64,000 nt of DNA, taken from NCBI RefSeq assembly GCF_963576675.1, contig NC_088910.1, positions 101,460,807-101,524,806 on the forward strand. Reading direction: 5' to 3'. Under the pieces are notes generated by a model. The model saw nothing but the letters and a program-made list of their open reading frames with translations, was not told the origin of the DNA and made no database searches. The translations under genes and the position numbers were made by a program. Positions 1-10,402 of this stretch are shown here, piece after piece. Position 1 is the stretch's first letter; every line of letters starts with the position of its first letter. This DNA comes from Euphorbia lathyris (taxonomy: Eukaryota > Streptophyta > Magnoliopsida > Malpighiales > Euphorbiaceae).

Positions 1-1260
1 TTTTTCGCTTTTAATTTGTGCTGACTTAATGTTATTTTAAGAGATTATCAACTCAACGTGTTGGTCAGCACGGGTGAATGATTAGTCAGACAGTTCTAGT
101 GCTATGCTGACTAAGACTGCTTGACTTGAGAGTTGGGAATTGACACTCGAGAGGTCAGCTTCCAACTTAGCACTCAGATTTACTCAGTTTCGGTTTTAAC
201 AATTTATAAGCTGAGTAAATATAACAAGCAACACATGCATATATATGTATATATTGAGAGAAAGAGTTTAGAAGTTACTCAGCACGACTTATCCTGGTTC
301 GGCCTCTCTGCCTACGTCCAGTCCCCAGTTCCTCTTGGGATTTTCAATCCAATACTGAGCTCTTTCAAGGTAGAGCGCAAACCCTTTACAAGGCAGTGAG
401 TATGCAAGAGTACGTCCTCTATTCGTCTACTCAGCTCCTACTAAGTACTACAACCCATCACTTAGATTTTTCTACCACTGAATACTTACAACCAAGTACT
501 CAGCTCAATACTCTCAATATTCTTATTGATCACACACTTGTTCTTTTTCAACTAAAGAACACCTTAGATGATTACAAAACAATCAATCTAGCATTTACAC
601 AGAGAATAGAAAAGTTGGTGTAAGATCTTTTTATATTTGAGTGCTTTCAAGATTTTCTCTCTTGTATTTTTCTTTTGATACTTCGGCAAATGATCCAAGA
701 ACTATCATTGACCTTTTATAGATGAATTTCTGAAGATTGGATCATTTGAGATGATTTAGCCGTTAAGTCCAAAACGGCTCTTTTAGCAGACAGCTTCTGG
801 TCAGCTTCAGTCTGTTCCACCATTCCCTTTCTCTGTTTTCTTCAGGCGTCGGGTTTTGTCTTCTTGCATCAGACTTGTCTTTTTGTGCCAGTTGTCTTTT
901 ACCAATAATCCATTGACCCATGTTTCTTGGAATTAGTCTTCTTTGTATTTTCGAGACTTCAATTATTGGTGCAGAAGATTGGCAGACTTTGTCCTTTAGT
1001 AAACGGATCCTTCATGCTGTCCTGACTGTCACTCAGCTTCATTCGTTATCTTCGAATGTTCAACTTTCATGCTAAGTTCCTTCTTAGTCAACTCCGTTCT
1101 GTTTGTATAATTCTGGAGGACCCTTTTAATTTAGTCAGCTTCGTTCTGGCAACTTTGAAGGAAGCTTCTGATGCTAAGTTTTACTCCACTCAGCTTCTTA
1201 TTCATTCATGCTGAGTTCCGTTCCACTCAGCTTTGGCTTATGCTGACTTTTAACCTGTTT
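1..1260. other. Unassigned region rich in CTCAG/GTCAG motifs
   Basis: No coding region is supported; the open frames here are short and of unremarkable composition. The sequence is unusually dense in CTCAGC, GTCAGC, CTGAGT and CTGACT, with roughly 20 occurrences in 1.2 kb, many followed by TTC (for example near 787, 1033, 1135, 1188 and 1225). The density drops sharply after about 1270. This resembles non-coding retrotransposon sequence (leader or LTR), but no LTR ends, primer-binding site or polypurine tract could be placed. Confidence 0.3.
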
Positions 1261-2008
1261 AACTTTATATATATTTTTGCACTCAATACTGAACAAACAC
1301 ATTAGTACAATTAAATCAAAGCATTAAATTTAATTGCCTCTTAATCATGGATGATTTTATCAAATCAAAATCTTATGGAAATGTGTTTCAACAGTAGTCT
1401 CATTGCGACACTAACTATACTAATTATTTCTCGATATATAGTAGAAAAAACTGACTCACGACTCTCGTCACTCATCGGCAATAGATATATTTGTCTCATT
1501 TATAACCGAAACCCAAGAACAACACAATATCGTAAGGTCCCGTCCTCAAAAGTCACGTGACCTATTCCTAAAGAAACACAGAGTAGGAAATGGCAACCAT
1601 GAGAAAATCGGAAAGTCACCTCGAATAATTTTTCGTGCTCAAATTTTATCCGCCGTTCACAAACGGATTATCCGAACTCCGACCCATTTGACTTTATTTT
1701 TGTTCAATTACTGATTTATAAATGGATTTATATAATTTAACCACATCACCACTTAAAATCAAAGTATATGAGATGAATAAAATTTACAGATGAAAGTATA
1801 GATAATTATTTTGTTAAAATTTGACTAGATCTCAATTGCAAGAAATTCATGATGATAAGGTGAAGTTTGTGCATGCCTGTGGGCCTTATGCTTTTCCTTA
1901 ATATGCTCTTCAGCTGTTTCACTAATCAATTCAATAATCAACTTGGGTCCCACTATATTTTGTAATCCATGTGCCTCTATCAATTTCCATCCTTTTTCAT
2001 TTAAACAT
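1261..2008. other. AT-rich stretch, nothing recognised
   Basis: Mostly AT-rich intergenic sequence. I see no coding signal, RNA gene or bounded repeat. Confidence 0.4.
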
Positions 2009-2672
2009 TAAAATTCAACCCCCTTAACTTGTTTAAATTAGTCATTTTACCCCTTCAACTCATCGAATATCCTATTTACTCCATTAACTCCATAAAAGTA
2101 GTATTTCTCACCTTCTCAACTTGTCCATTTATCCCATCAACTCATAGAATGTTCTATTTACCCCCTTAATTCCATAAAAGTGGTATTTTTCACCCCTTAC
2201 AATCCGTTATCGAAACCTAAATTGATAAATTTTTTTAAACGTTAAACCTATATTTATGTTATTTTGTAAGTGGAACCTAAATTGATATTTCCCCAAAAAT
2301 CATAAGCCTATTTTGGTACATTATCCCTACATATAATGTATTTAACTTGTTTATATTAATGTGCTTGTTATTTGTATTTTTTATTCGTTCTTTCTCTTTT
2401 CAACTTTTTTTACTACTATAAAGGGATAAGAAATATCATGTTTATAGAGTTAAGAGGGTAAATAGGATCATAAGTGGTGAGAAATACCACTTTTATGAAG
2501 TTAAGAGTGTAAATAGGATATTCGATGAGTTGAGAAGAGGTAAAATGATAAATTTGGACAAGTTAAGAGAATGAAAAATACCATTTTTATGGAATTAATA
2601 AAGTAAATAGGAGATTTGATGAGCTGGAGAGGTAAAATGACCAATTTGAACAACTTAAGAGGGCTGGATAAG
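2009..2672. mobile_element. Foldback (long inverted repeat) element
   Basis: Two arms of about 200 bp are inverted copies of each other. The left arm (2009-2215) reads CCCTTAACTTG, then AGTCATTTTACC, then CTCCATAAAAGTAGTATTTCT. The right arm (2447-2672) is its diverged reverse complement, ending in CAACTTAAGAGGG. Each arm is itself a near-tandem of the phrase TTTACCCC..CAACTCAT..CCATAAAAGTGGTATTT. No protein is encoded. The layout fits a non-autonomous Mutator-like foldback element, but no target-site duplication could be fixed. Confidence 0.6.
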
Positions 2673-3065
2673 CATCCTTTACCAAAACCTTCGATTTCAA
2701 TTTCTGATTATTAAAAAAAAAAAAAAGACCGAAGATGGGATCTGAATCTGATCCCTGCTCTTTTGTGTTATCATATGTCAGTCTATATATAAATAAATAA
2801 AAATTCACTTGTCATAAATAGTCTACATAAATACATATATTCTGGTTTTGTGTACATATCAATTGGTCCAGAAAGATTTTTTCTTTTTACATTTTTACAA
2901 TTTCAGAATATATTTAAAGATGCATCTTCTCTAATTCTGCAAAATATTTAAATATTTAGGTTTTAATTTTATTTTATCCAACACATAAAAAACAAAATAT
3001 TTTATTTTAACATTTCACATATTTTTTTTTACGTGTATAACATACAAAAAAAAAAAGTACATTTA
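2673..3065. other. AT-rich stretch with A/T tracts, nothing recognised
   Basis: It contains poly(A) and poly(T) runs (2714-2726, 3043-3056) and no gene or bounded repeat that I can support. Confidence 0.4.
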
Positions 3066-4016
3066 GTTGGCAACCAATGTTATCCAACCGGATCGGAAAC
3101 CGGCCGGACAACCGATCCGAGCCACCCCAGTTTGTTGAATTCTCAACAAACTGGAGAGACCCAGAGGAAATCTGGGACCTGACGGTCCTCTGGTCGCGAT
3201 TTGATCTGATCTTTCCTCCATTTGTCGAGTCGAGCTATCACCCCGATTGGAATAGATATACACAGCCCCTCAACCCCTACTCTAGTCAGCTTTCTATCTC
3301 TTTCTCCAACCCAACCTTCGATGATTCTCCTAGAGGCAAATCCTCGAAGTCAAGAATAAGTGATGGGCCTGATCTTCCGAACTTGTATATTTTTAAAAAA
3401 AAAAAATTAAAACTTTAATATTTTGGTCTTAAAAAAAAAATTAAGACCAAAAAATTATGGAGCAAGAAGAAGCTTCCACCACTTGCCTTGGTTTTACTGC
3501 TTTTATTTATAACATGTGCCTTTGGATAAGTAATCCTTTATTTCCAATGTGGAAATCATAACATCTTTTTGCAAAATCCCCAAATTAACCATATTTTTTC
3601 TTTTCTTTTGTTTATGGAAAGGGACAAATTGAATTTCTTTTGTTTAACATGAATTTAATTGAACGGCAGGTTTTCTTTGCAATGTGAAACAATTATATTT
3701 ATTTAAGAGGGACAAATTGAATTTTTTTTTGACAACGGGACTCATTTAATTATGTTCATACATTTAGTTATAATATATTATTATTATTATATCTCAAATT
3801 ATATACTATAATTTATGTCATGTTGATATATTAGAATATATAATTTATAAAAATAATTTTAAATTAATTATATATATTTAATATATATAAATATTATTTA
3901 TTTATTACGTTATCCGGTTTAATCAATCCGAACCATCCGGTCTGACCAAGTGACCCGTGACCCAATCACCAATCCGGTTTGATGTCCGGTCCGGTTCCGA
4001 TAACATTGTTGTCAAC
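3066..4016. mobile_element. Non-autonomous TIR element of a CCGG-rich family
   Basis: The ends are inverted relative to each other: the left end reads GTTGGCAACCAATGTTATCC and the reverse complement of the right end reads GTTGACAACAATGTTATCGG, both followed by CCGGA-type motifs. The interior is AT-rich. A related element with the same style of ends lies at 53236-53885. The open frame at 3077-3418 overlaps the terminal repeat and has no recognisable domain. A phrase close to the left flank (TACATTTAGTTGGCAAC) recurs at 4190-4206. The superfamily is not certain. Confidence 0.5.
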
Positions 4017-4293
4017 ATTAGAGAAATGCAAATTCTTACCAAAAAGAAAAAGAGAAATGCAAATTAGAAATAACATAACACAGATGTATATTAGAAATAA
4101 AAAATTCATAACTAAGAAAAGTATTCCCCTTATAATCTCTAAAAGTCAATTTTATCAATATGAAGCATTTATGACATAAAAAATAAAATTACATTTAATT
4201 GGCAACACTAGGAGGGTTTTTTTTGTTGAGATTTTCTCAAATTGAATATCAAGTTACAATCTCAATTATTAATTATACAAAAATTAGTTATTA

Positions 4294-4982
4294 CTTCCTC
4301 CGTTCTTAAATAAGTGTCGTTTTAGATAATTGTTTTTGTTCTTTTTTAAGTGTCGTTTTCGTTTTTCAATAAAATTTAGTATAATTTTTTGGTCTAAGGA
4401 TTTAAATTTTGTCTGGATTTATGTATTTTTTAAGCTTTCAAAGTTTTTTCTCCAACCATTATAGGAGAGAGAATTTTTATTTAGTTAATCAATGTAAATT
4501 TATTAATTTAAGTGAATATTAATTGTGTTTCTTAATTTGTGTGAAAAACTCTAAGGGCTTGTTTGGATGGAGGTATTTTAAAGTAAGTGAGGGTAGCTAA
4601 TCTTGTTTGTTTTGAGGTGTAATTGAATGTAATAGTAAGTGAGGGTAGGTGAGGTGAAATTTGAGTGATTTTCTTTACACCCCAAATTGGAGGGTAGGTG
4701 GGTGACAGATTTTTCTTTTCCAAAATTAACCTCTATATTTTATTTTAAAATAAGACATTGTTTGGATATAAAAGTAATTTTGTATATAACTTACCTTACC
4801 TTACTTTACCTTACCATCAAACCAAACACAATTATATTATTAAACCATCACTTACCGTACCTTCTATCCAAACACAACAAATTATTTCATTCATTTCACT
4901 TACCTTACCCTATCTTACTTTACTTTAAAATACCCCCATCCAAACAAGGCCTAAAACTACACTTATTTGAGAATGGAGAAAG
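4294..4982. mobile_element. Stowaway-type MITE, interrupted
   Basis: The left end reads CTTCCTCCGTTCTTAAATAA and the inverted right end reads CTTTCTCCATTCTCAAATAA, close to the CTCCCTCCGTT termini of Stowaway (Tc1/mariner) MITEs. TA is present on both sides (4292-4293 and 4983-4984), the expected target duplication. Without the nested insert at 4555-4951 the element is about 290 bp, a normal Stowaway length. It encodes nothing. Confidence 0.8.
4555..4951. mobile_element. Tourist-type (PIF/Harbinger) MITE nested in the Stowaway element
   Basis: The ends are inverted: GGGCTTGTTTGGATGGAGGT on the left and GGCCTTGTTTGGATGGGGGT on the right. Both are flanked by the trinucleotide TAA (4552-4554 and 4952-4954), the 3-bp duplication of PIF/Harbinger elements. 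It is 397 bp long and non-coding; the short frames across it are by-products of the inverted repeat. Confidence 0.82.
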
Positions 4983-4984
4983 TA

Positions 4985-5345
4985 GAATTTTTGAAAGTGA
5001 TTTTATAATTAATGATTTTTTAGAAGTATAATTAATGGTTAAAATGTATGAAATTCCAATCGGATAAGATCCCATATGATATGATTAATAGTAAAATATT
5101 AGCAACAATTAATTAATAGAACATAGAATTAATTCACTTGAAATACAATCAATTAGGAGATGAGCCCCTCTCATATTAGGGTAAGAGACCCTAAAAGGAG
5201 TAGCTATACCTTGAAATTGGATAGACAAAAACAGCACACAGTTTCTTTAGTGAGTAGTAGTGCTGCATAATTAATACATATAGTATGGCATTAATTAATA
5301 CTAATAAATAAAACACCATATATAGTACTAATATTCTGATTTAAT
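4985..5345. other. Downstream flank of the GASA gene
   Basis: AT-rich sequence just 3' of the minus-strand GASA gene. It presumably includes that gene's 3' UTR and poly(A) site, but no canonical AATAAA could be assigned with confidence. Confidence 0.35.
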
Positions 5346-6397
5346 TTAAGGGCACTTGGGTCCTCCTTCCTTGGTCTTCCAGTTGTTGTAGCAAGGGCAC
5401 ACTGCTTTATTACCATAATACCCTGGAGGAACACACAAGCACTTGCTGCAACACTTCTGACAGAAGAACATGCATGGCTTGTGGTACTGAGTCTGGCTGC
5501 ATCTCCTCGTGCATTGTGATGGGCACTCTGGTCATTTCACAATTATCCAAAAAAAAATAAAAATTAGAATAAGAACAATTTATATCTCGACCTACCGTAA
5601 TTTCCGCTTCCAGTTTTCAAGATTTGCTTTCTTGGTAAAGAAAAGGGTATTTTTGATATTATCACCTATTTGACCACTGCCAAACCATGTTTGACTATGT
5701 TCTTTTGCAAATTATGTTAGTTATGGGCTTCATGAAATTATTTAAAATAATATATTGTATTTTCAAATGGTTAAAATGATCCATTAATCCTCTAAAATTG
5801 TTTAAATGATCTATTAATCCTCTAAAAACAAGTAGATTTTTAACTTGTTCAAAATTCTTTTTGTTCCGTCACTATGCATTTATAAAGCTAATAAAACATT
5901 TTAAATAAGTTTAATAAGCTAATAAACACCCTTAAAATTACAAAATTCCTTGATATATTAAGCTTTAAACTTCATTTCTATGTCATTAGAAATGTTTAGA
6001 GACTATAATGTTAGTAGCACAATAATTCAGGGACCATGGATGCATTTCGCCTCACATTTTACGCGCAAAATTTGCAGGGAAATTGCAGGCATTCTGGTGT
6101 TTGTTTGGAGGGAAAATGAGGGAAAGTGAAGGAAAATAAGAGAGATCTAGAATGTAGGTAGAGTATGAGTACTTACGGTAGCTCTTGAGACTTCCCGGCC
6201 CGTAACGATTGTTAGAGTGGTGACCTCCATGACCATTAGATGCCATAACCTGAATCGGAAAACGAAAACGAAAACGCTGTTAAAAACGAAGATCAGATTC
6301 GATTTCTCAAAAACAGGGGAGGATATTTACTTACCAGGGTTTGGAGCAATGAAATGGCAATGAGAGCCAAGAGGAAGAGAGCAAAAGACTTAGCCAT
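5346..6397 (-). CDS. GASA/snakin cysteine-rich secreted peptide (three exons)
   Basis: This is a member of the gibberellin-stimulated GASA/snakin family: small secreted peptides with a C-terminal domain of 12 cysteines, tied to growth regulation, redox balance and defence. The model has three exons on the minus strand: 6397-6335, 6249-6177 and 5527-5346, with GT...AG introns of 85 and 649 nt, giving 318 nt and 105 residues. Residues 1-21 (MAKSFALFLLALIAISLLQTL) minus the last few form a clear signal peptide. Residues 22-45 are a His/Asn/Gly-rich variable region. The domain begins around residue 46 with QCPSQC and contains RRC, KPCMFFC, KCC, KCLCVPPGYYGNK, CPCYNNWKT and the family-typical end GGPKCP. 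Exon 1 ends in phase 0 and exon 2 in phase 1, and the frame is kept across both junctions. The group with closest wording is GASA4/GASA6-like, but I give no symbol. No defect is seen, so the gene is probably functional. Confidence 0.95.
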
Positions 6398-6506
6398 GGT
6401 GTTTTCTGCGGATCAAACCCCTCTTTCGATGAAGAAAATATGAATCGCTGAATGAGAATTGAGAAAGGAGGGGATTGATTGAAGAATGAGTTGCAGAGTG
6501 AGGGAG

Positions 6507-6514
6507 TTTATATA
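6507..6514 (-). promoter_or_regulatory. TATA box of the GASA gene
   Basis: TATATAAA on the minus strand, about 110 nt upstream of the start codon at 6397. This is a plausible distance for a plant core promoter with a short 5' UTR. Confidence 0.65.
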
Positions 6515-6748
6515 GAGATTTTTCAGTCACTTGTTTTTATTTTTTATTTTTTTTAATATGAAAGGGGGCAAATTGCTGGAACCGATTGAAATGTGGTGAT
6601 ACCCTGTACTCACCGTTTTTCGTTGTTTGTTTATTATGATTTTTTTGGGGTTCTGTTACATTTTTTTTTAGAAACCATATTGAAGGCGCCTGATTTTCTC
6701 AATTTTCACACGTTATTTTGTTATTTTAATTTTAAATATTAAACTTTT

Positions 6749-6799
6749 TCGCCAACCTGGTTGGGATTCTCGTTGGGTTAGGTCTGTATTTCAATAAAA
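6749..6799 (+). mobile_element. Extremely 5'-truncated LINE insertion (51 bp)
   Basis: The stub reads GCCAACCTGGTTGGGATTCT and ends in TTTCAATAAAAA. This matches the very 3' end of the LINE at 17547-17606 (GCCAACCTAGTTGGGATTCT, then TTCTAATAAAA). It is flanked by a 15-bp direct repeat, aaatattaaactttt, at 6734-6748 and 6800-6814, the expected target-primed reverse transcription duplication. Together these show a LINE copy that kept only its last 51 bp. Confidence 0.85.
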
Positions 6800-6877
6800 A
6801 AATATTAAACTTTTAATTAATGAAAATCATGCATATTTAAATATCTAATTAATAATGTAAACATTAAATTCGATTAA

Positions 6878-7108
6878 AATCACCAAATGTGTAGTGTTTT
6901 GTTACATACTTTTCACCTTCTATTTGCATTTTCATTTTAAAAGGTAGAGTTTTAAGTGTTTGATTAGATACATCATGTTTATCTTTTATAGTTGAAAAAT
7001 AGATATTTACAAAATTAGAGAATTCATGCTTTTTTAGAAAAGCAGCTTTTTTAAAAGGCAAACGTAAACAGAAACAGGAACAACAAACACTAAATAACCA
7101 AACGGATT
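6878..7108. repeat. Diverged copy of the GTTTGG-type MITE
   Basis: It shares internal phrases with the MITEs at 7403-7731 and 26021-26229: a GTTTTAAGTGTTTG phrase on one side, GCTTTTTTAGAAAAGCAGC in the middle, and AACAACAAACAC near the other side. Its ends are degraded. The open frame here is a by-product. Confidence 0.5.
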
Positions 7109-7350
7109 GCATTTTGATAGTCATCACCCCAATTTTTACCCCAATTGAAACTAAAAAGAGAAATAGAGTATTATTTGTCTCTTTTATAAAGGAATAAATC
7201 GTTATTTGGCTTATCAGCTATTCAAAAATCTCTTCCGTTGATTTAGGCCTAATACTTATTTTATCCCTAAATTAAATATTTTAGTGAAAGATAATTAATA
7301 TTGTCTTTAAAAACTTTTTGTGCAAATATGATATATCACAATGAAATATT

Positions 7351-7830
7351 TGCATAAACAATATAAAGACTATGATTAAAAAAGTAGGGATAAAGAAGCT
7401 TAGGGGATGTTTGGGTACTCATTTTCGTGCTCCTGTTTGCCTTTTCAGTTCGAAATGGAGAGTTTTAGGTGTTTGGTTAGTGACATTCCTGTTTGCCTTT
7501 TACACTTGAAAAGCAACATTAGGTGTTTGGTTAGTGACATACTGTTTGCTTTTTACACCTGAAAAGCAGCCTTTTACAAAAGCAGAGAATCTCTGCTTTT
7601 TGGAAAAGCAGCTTTTTCCAATAGCAAACAGCAAACCGTAACAGCAAATAGCAACTAGCAACAGTAAGCAGGAACAACAAACAGCAAACAACAAACAACA
7701 ACAGCAAACAGTAGGTAAAACAAACAGACCCTTAGTCACACGATTTATACAGGTTTGGTTGCATAAACAATATAAAGACTATGATTAAAAAAGTAGGGAT
7801 AAAGAAGCTTAGTCACACGATTTATAAAGA
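7351..7830. repeat. Tandem duplication, first copy split by a MITE
   Basis: A unit starting GCATAAACAATATAAAGACT and ending with GAAGCTTAGTCACACGATTT occurs twice. Copy one is 7351-7402 plus 7735-7757, split by the MITE at 7403-7731. Copy two starts at 7763 and is unbroken. Its last part, AAGAAGCTTAGTCACACG, is repeated once more around 7827-7845. The unbroken copy shows the empty site of the MITE. Confidence 0.75.
7403..7731. mobile_element. PIF/Harbinger-like MITE (GTTTGG ends)
   Basis: The left end reads GGGGATGTTTGGGTAC and the inverted right end reads GGGTCTGTTTGTTTTAC. TTA flanks both sides (7400-7402, 7732-7734). The adjacent tandem copy preserves the uninterrupted GAAGCTTAGTCAC site, which confirms both ends and the 3-bp duplication. 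The interior is a long stretch of CAGCAAACA-like repeats. It is non-coding. Confidence 0.8.
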
Positions 7831-7845
7831 AGCTTAGTCACACGA

Positions 7846-9492
7846 TTTATACAGGTTCGGTAACTACGGTCTAAGTTTTGTCCCCATAAAAACCTCTCGA
7901 GATTTTTCACTGCGATTCTTTTACAAGGCAAGAATCAAGTGTGTGGTGCTCTTACAACTTAAAAGCTACCCAAGTATCTTCCCGATATTTATCTCTTTCA
8001 AACTTTCTAAGTGTTTGAGAAACTCACCCTTCAATTACTCTACAAACTAAATTGAGAAATTTTACAACTTTAAACTTTCAGGTGCTTAAGAACCTACACT
8101 TTTTTATGGAACTAGTAAGAACCAAGACTCAAGCTACACATTTGATATTTCTTACGAATGATAGAATTGATAAAAATGAATTCTAATCACTTTTTTTAAT
8201 CTCATAATGAAGGAAAAATAAATGGAAGAACACAAATGATCTTTCTCATAATGATGTATTCTTTCTTTTCTTCAACTTTGTAATTTTTTCTTAAATCAAA
8301 ATGTGAGAATGCCTTGTATTTATATGCAAATGGAGCAGGAGCCAGAGGGGGAGGGTCGACCGACCCTACGACCCCGCCAGAAAACCCCAGGGATGGGGTT
8401 TTCCACCCTGGCTCCGCCAAGGGCCGCCATGGCTGGAGCCCCTCCAACCATGGCAACTGAAGAAGAAGACATAGATTTTCTTGTTCCTTCAACACATGTG
8501 TTTGGTGTCTTTCTTATGTGGATTGGATCAGATTGCGAGCGTGCCAGTAGTTTTAACTAAAACTACAAAAAGAACTATGAATTGGATCTAACTTCTAATC
8601 AAACGAAAGTGTAAAAAGCTTAAAAGACATAAAAGTGCTTAGAGTTCGTAACGGAATCTAGAAGACTGATTATGACTACGCTAAGATGTTGCATAAAAGA
8701 GAGAATTCAAAGGAAAAAACGTTGCTTGCATTGCATTGAATGGGTTTGTTAACATAACTGGGAGACTAGAGCTACAACTTACAAGTTGAAAGTTAGATCA
8801 AGATGAATAAACTAAGAATGTAGAATAGCTAAAGTCTGTAATGTGAGAATTGTTTGAATTCCATTAGGATTGGGTTTGATTTGATTTCATTTTGTTGAAT
8901 TGGTTTAAGTTGGATCTCGTTTCTTGCTTTTTCTCTTCTCTAAATATTGTGGTTTGCTAGTGCTAATAACTGTCGTGCCCACGTTCTTGCTCCCACTAAC
9001 CCACGTTCCTTTGTGTGACAGGTTCTGTTTCTCCATTAACTACCCACGTTCTCCTTCATTCAAGCTCCTATAGTCTTGGTTCGTGGGGCGTGTTGTTGCT
9101 TTCTCTTAAGCTCTACTTCTCCTGTCGTTTCGGTTAGCCTACTCCTTTTCTTGTGGCTAGTTCTTGTTGAGCGGTGTTCTCCAACTCTTTCTCTGTTTGA
9201 CACTTTTTCTATGTTGATCCCTTCCAATTAATTCCCAAGTAATTGTAGGGGAAACAAGATGGACGGGCATTTTAGCCCTTTCTATTTGTTTTTTTTTCAA
9301 ATAGAACTTGCCCAAAACGATGTCGTGTTGGTCAGGTTCTATTGAAAAAAAAAGATGGAAATGGTTAAAATGCCATTTCCATCTTGGCCTCTTCTTTCTA
9401 TTTTTATCTCTCATGCTTCGTAGCATAGAGAAAGAAGAGGCCAAATTGATATTTTACTCCTACTAAAAAGAGAAAATTACCTAGATTACTCC
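7846..9492. other. Unassigned region, possibly old retrotransposon sequence
   Basis: The start (ACAGGTTCGGTAACTACGGT) and the phrasing up to about 8160 resemble LTR-retrotransposon non-coding sequence, but no ends were found. A GC-rich island lies at 8335-8460. An imperfect hairpin lies around 9385-9443 (GGCCTCTTCTTTCT against AGAAAGAAGAGGCC). The open frames on both strands across the GC-rich island have no recognisable domains. Confidence 0.3.
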
Positions 9493-9495
9493 TTA

Positions 9496-9893
9496 AAGCA
9501 TCTCCAATAGAGGGTGCCCAAAAGAGTGCCAAAACTTGATACATAATTTCAAAATATAATATTTTATTGTCTCTTTCATCCACATCACTTTTGGCAACCT
9601 TTATTTAAAAAATGCTCCAATAGAGGTTGCTTGAAAAGTTGCCATTATAATCCTATAAATTATTATTTTATTAAAAATATTAAATTAAAAAGCTACAGAT
9701 TTTATTATTTCTAGGAGAGGGACCACCTATTTCATATTAAAAAATAATAAATAAGGTTGGCAAGAGGTTGCCCAAAATTGGCAACTTTCCTTGGCACCCA
9801 CAATCACTCCAATAGTGGGCACCCTTTAAAAGTTGTCAAACCTGATGCCACATCAGCTGACACTCTTTTGGGCACCCTCTATTGGAGATGCTC
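9496..9893. mobile_element. Tourist-like MITE (GCATCTCC ends)
   Basis: The left end (AAGCATCTCCAATAGAGGGT, then GCCCAAAAGAGTG) is the reverse complement of the right end (CACTCTTTTGGGC, then ACCCTCTATTGGAGATGCTC). TTA lies on both sides (9493-9495 and 9894-9896). It is 398 bp and AT-rich inside, with two further internal copies of the CTCCAATAG.GG.TGCC phrase. It encodes nothing. Confidence 0.8.
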
Positions 9894-9896
9894 TTA

Positions 9897-10319
9897 ATCA
9901 TTTTTTATTTTCACTCAACTTCTAACTTCCAACTTTCAAGTAAGTATTTTATTTATCCATTATTTATTTTTGTTTATTTTGTTTATAGATTTAGTTTTAT
10001 GATTTATATAGGGATTGTTAAATTGGGATTTTTTTTTTTGTGATTTCTAATTTACAATTTTAGTTTGAGATTATTAATATGTTGTTTTTGCTTAGAAATT
10101 CTTTATTAATTCTAATTAATTTAGGATTTCTAATTTAGGGTTTGTTTAGAATTTCTAATATAGGGTATAATTTGGGTATTTCTAATTTACTTTAATTGAA
10201 ATTATGATTTATTTATTATGTTTGAGATTTCTAATTTACTATAATTTCGGCTGTTTGTTTTTATTTTATTTAGGAACAATATGAATACGATGGGAGATAT
10301 GACAAAATTTTGAACGATA
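9897..10319. other. AT-rich stretch before the LINE
   Basis: Repetitive short phrases such as TTTCTAATTTA recur about every 30-40 bp. No gene is seen. Near the end the phrase ATATGAATACGATGGGA occurs twice (10279-10295 and 10317-10333). Confidence 0.35.
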
Positions 10320-10402
10320 TGAATACGATGGGAATGGAGCGCCGCCGCCTCCCTTAACCTACCTTAATCTCCCCCCGCCGCCGTCCGCCGCCTCACTCTC
10401 CG

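Noticed and set aside
3077..3418. 113-codon frame as a protein gene
   Set aside because: It overlaps the terminal repeat of a TIR element, has no recognisable domain and is matched by an open frame on the other strand.
8202..8560. Overlapping frames on both strands in a GC-rich island as genes
   Set aside because: Both strands are open because of base composition; no domain, start context or splice pattern supports either.
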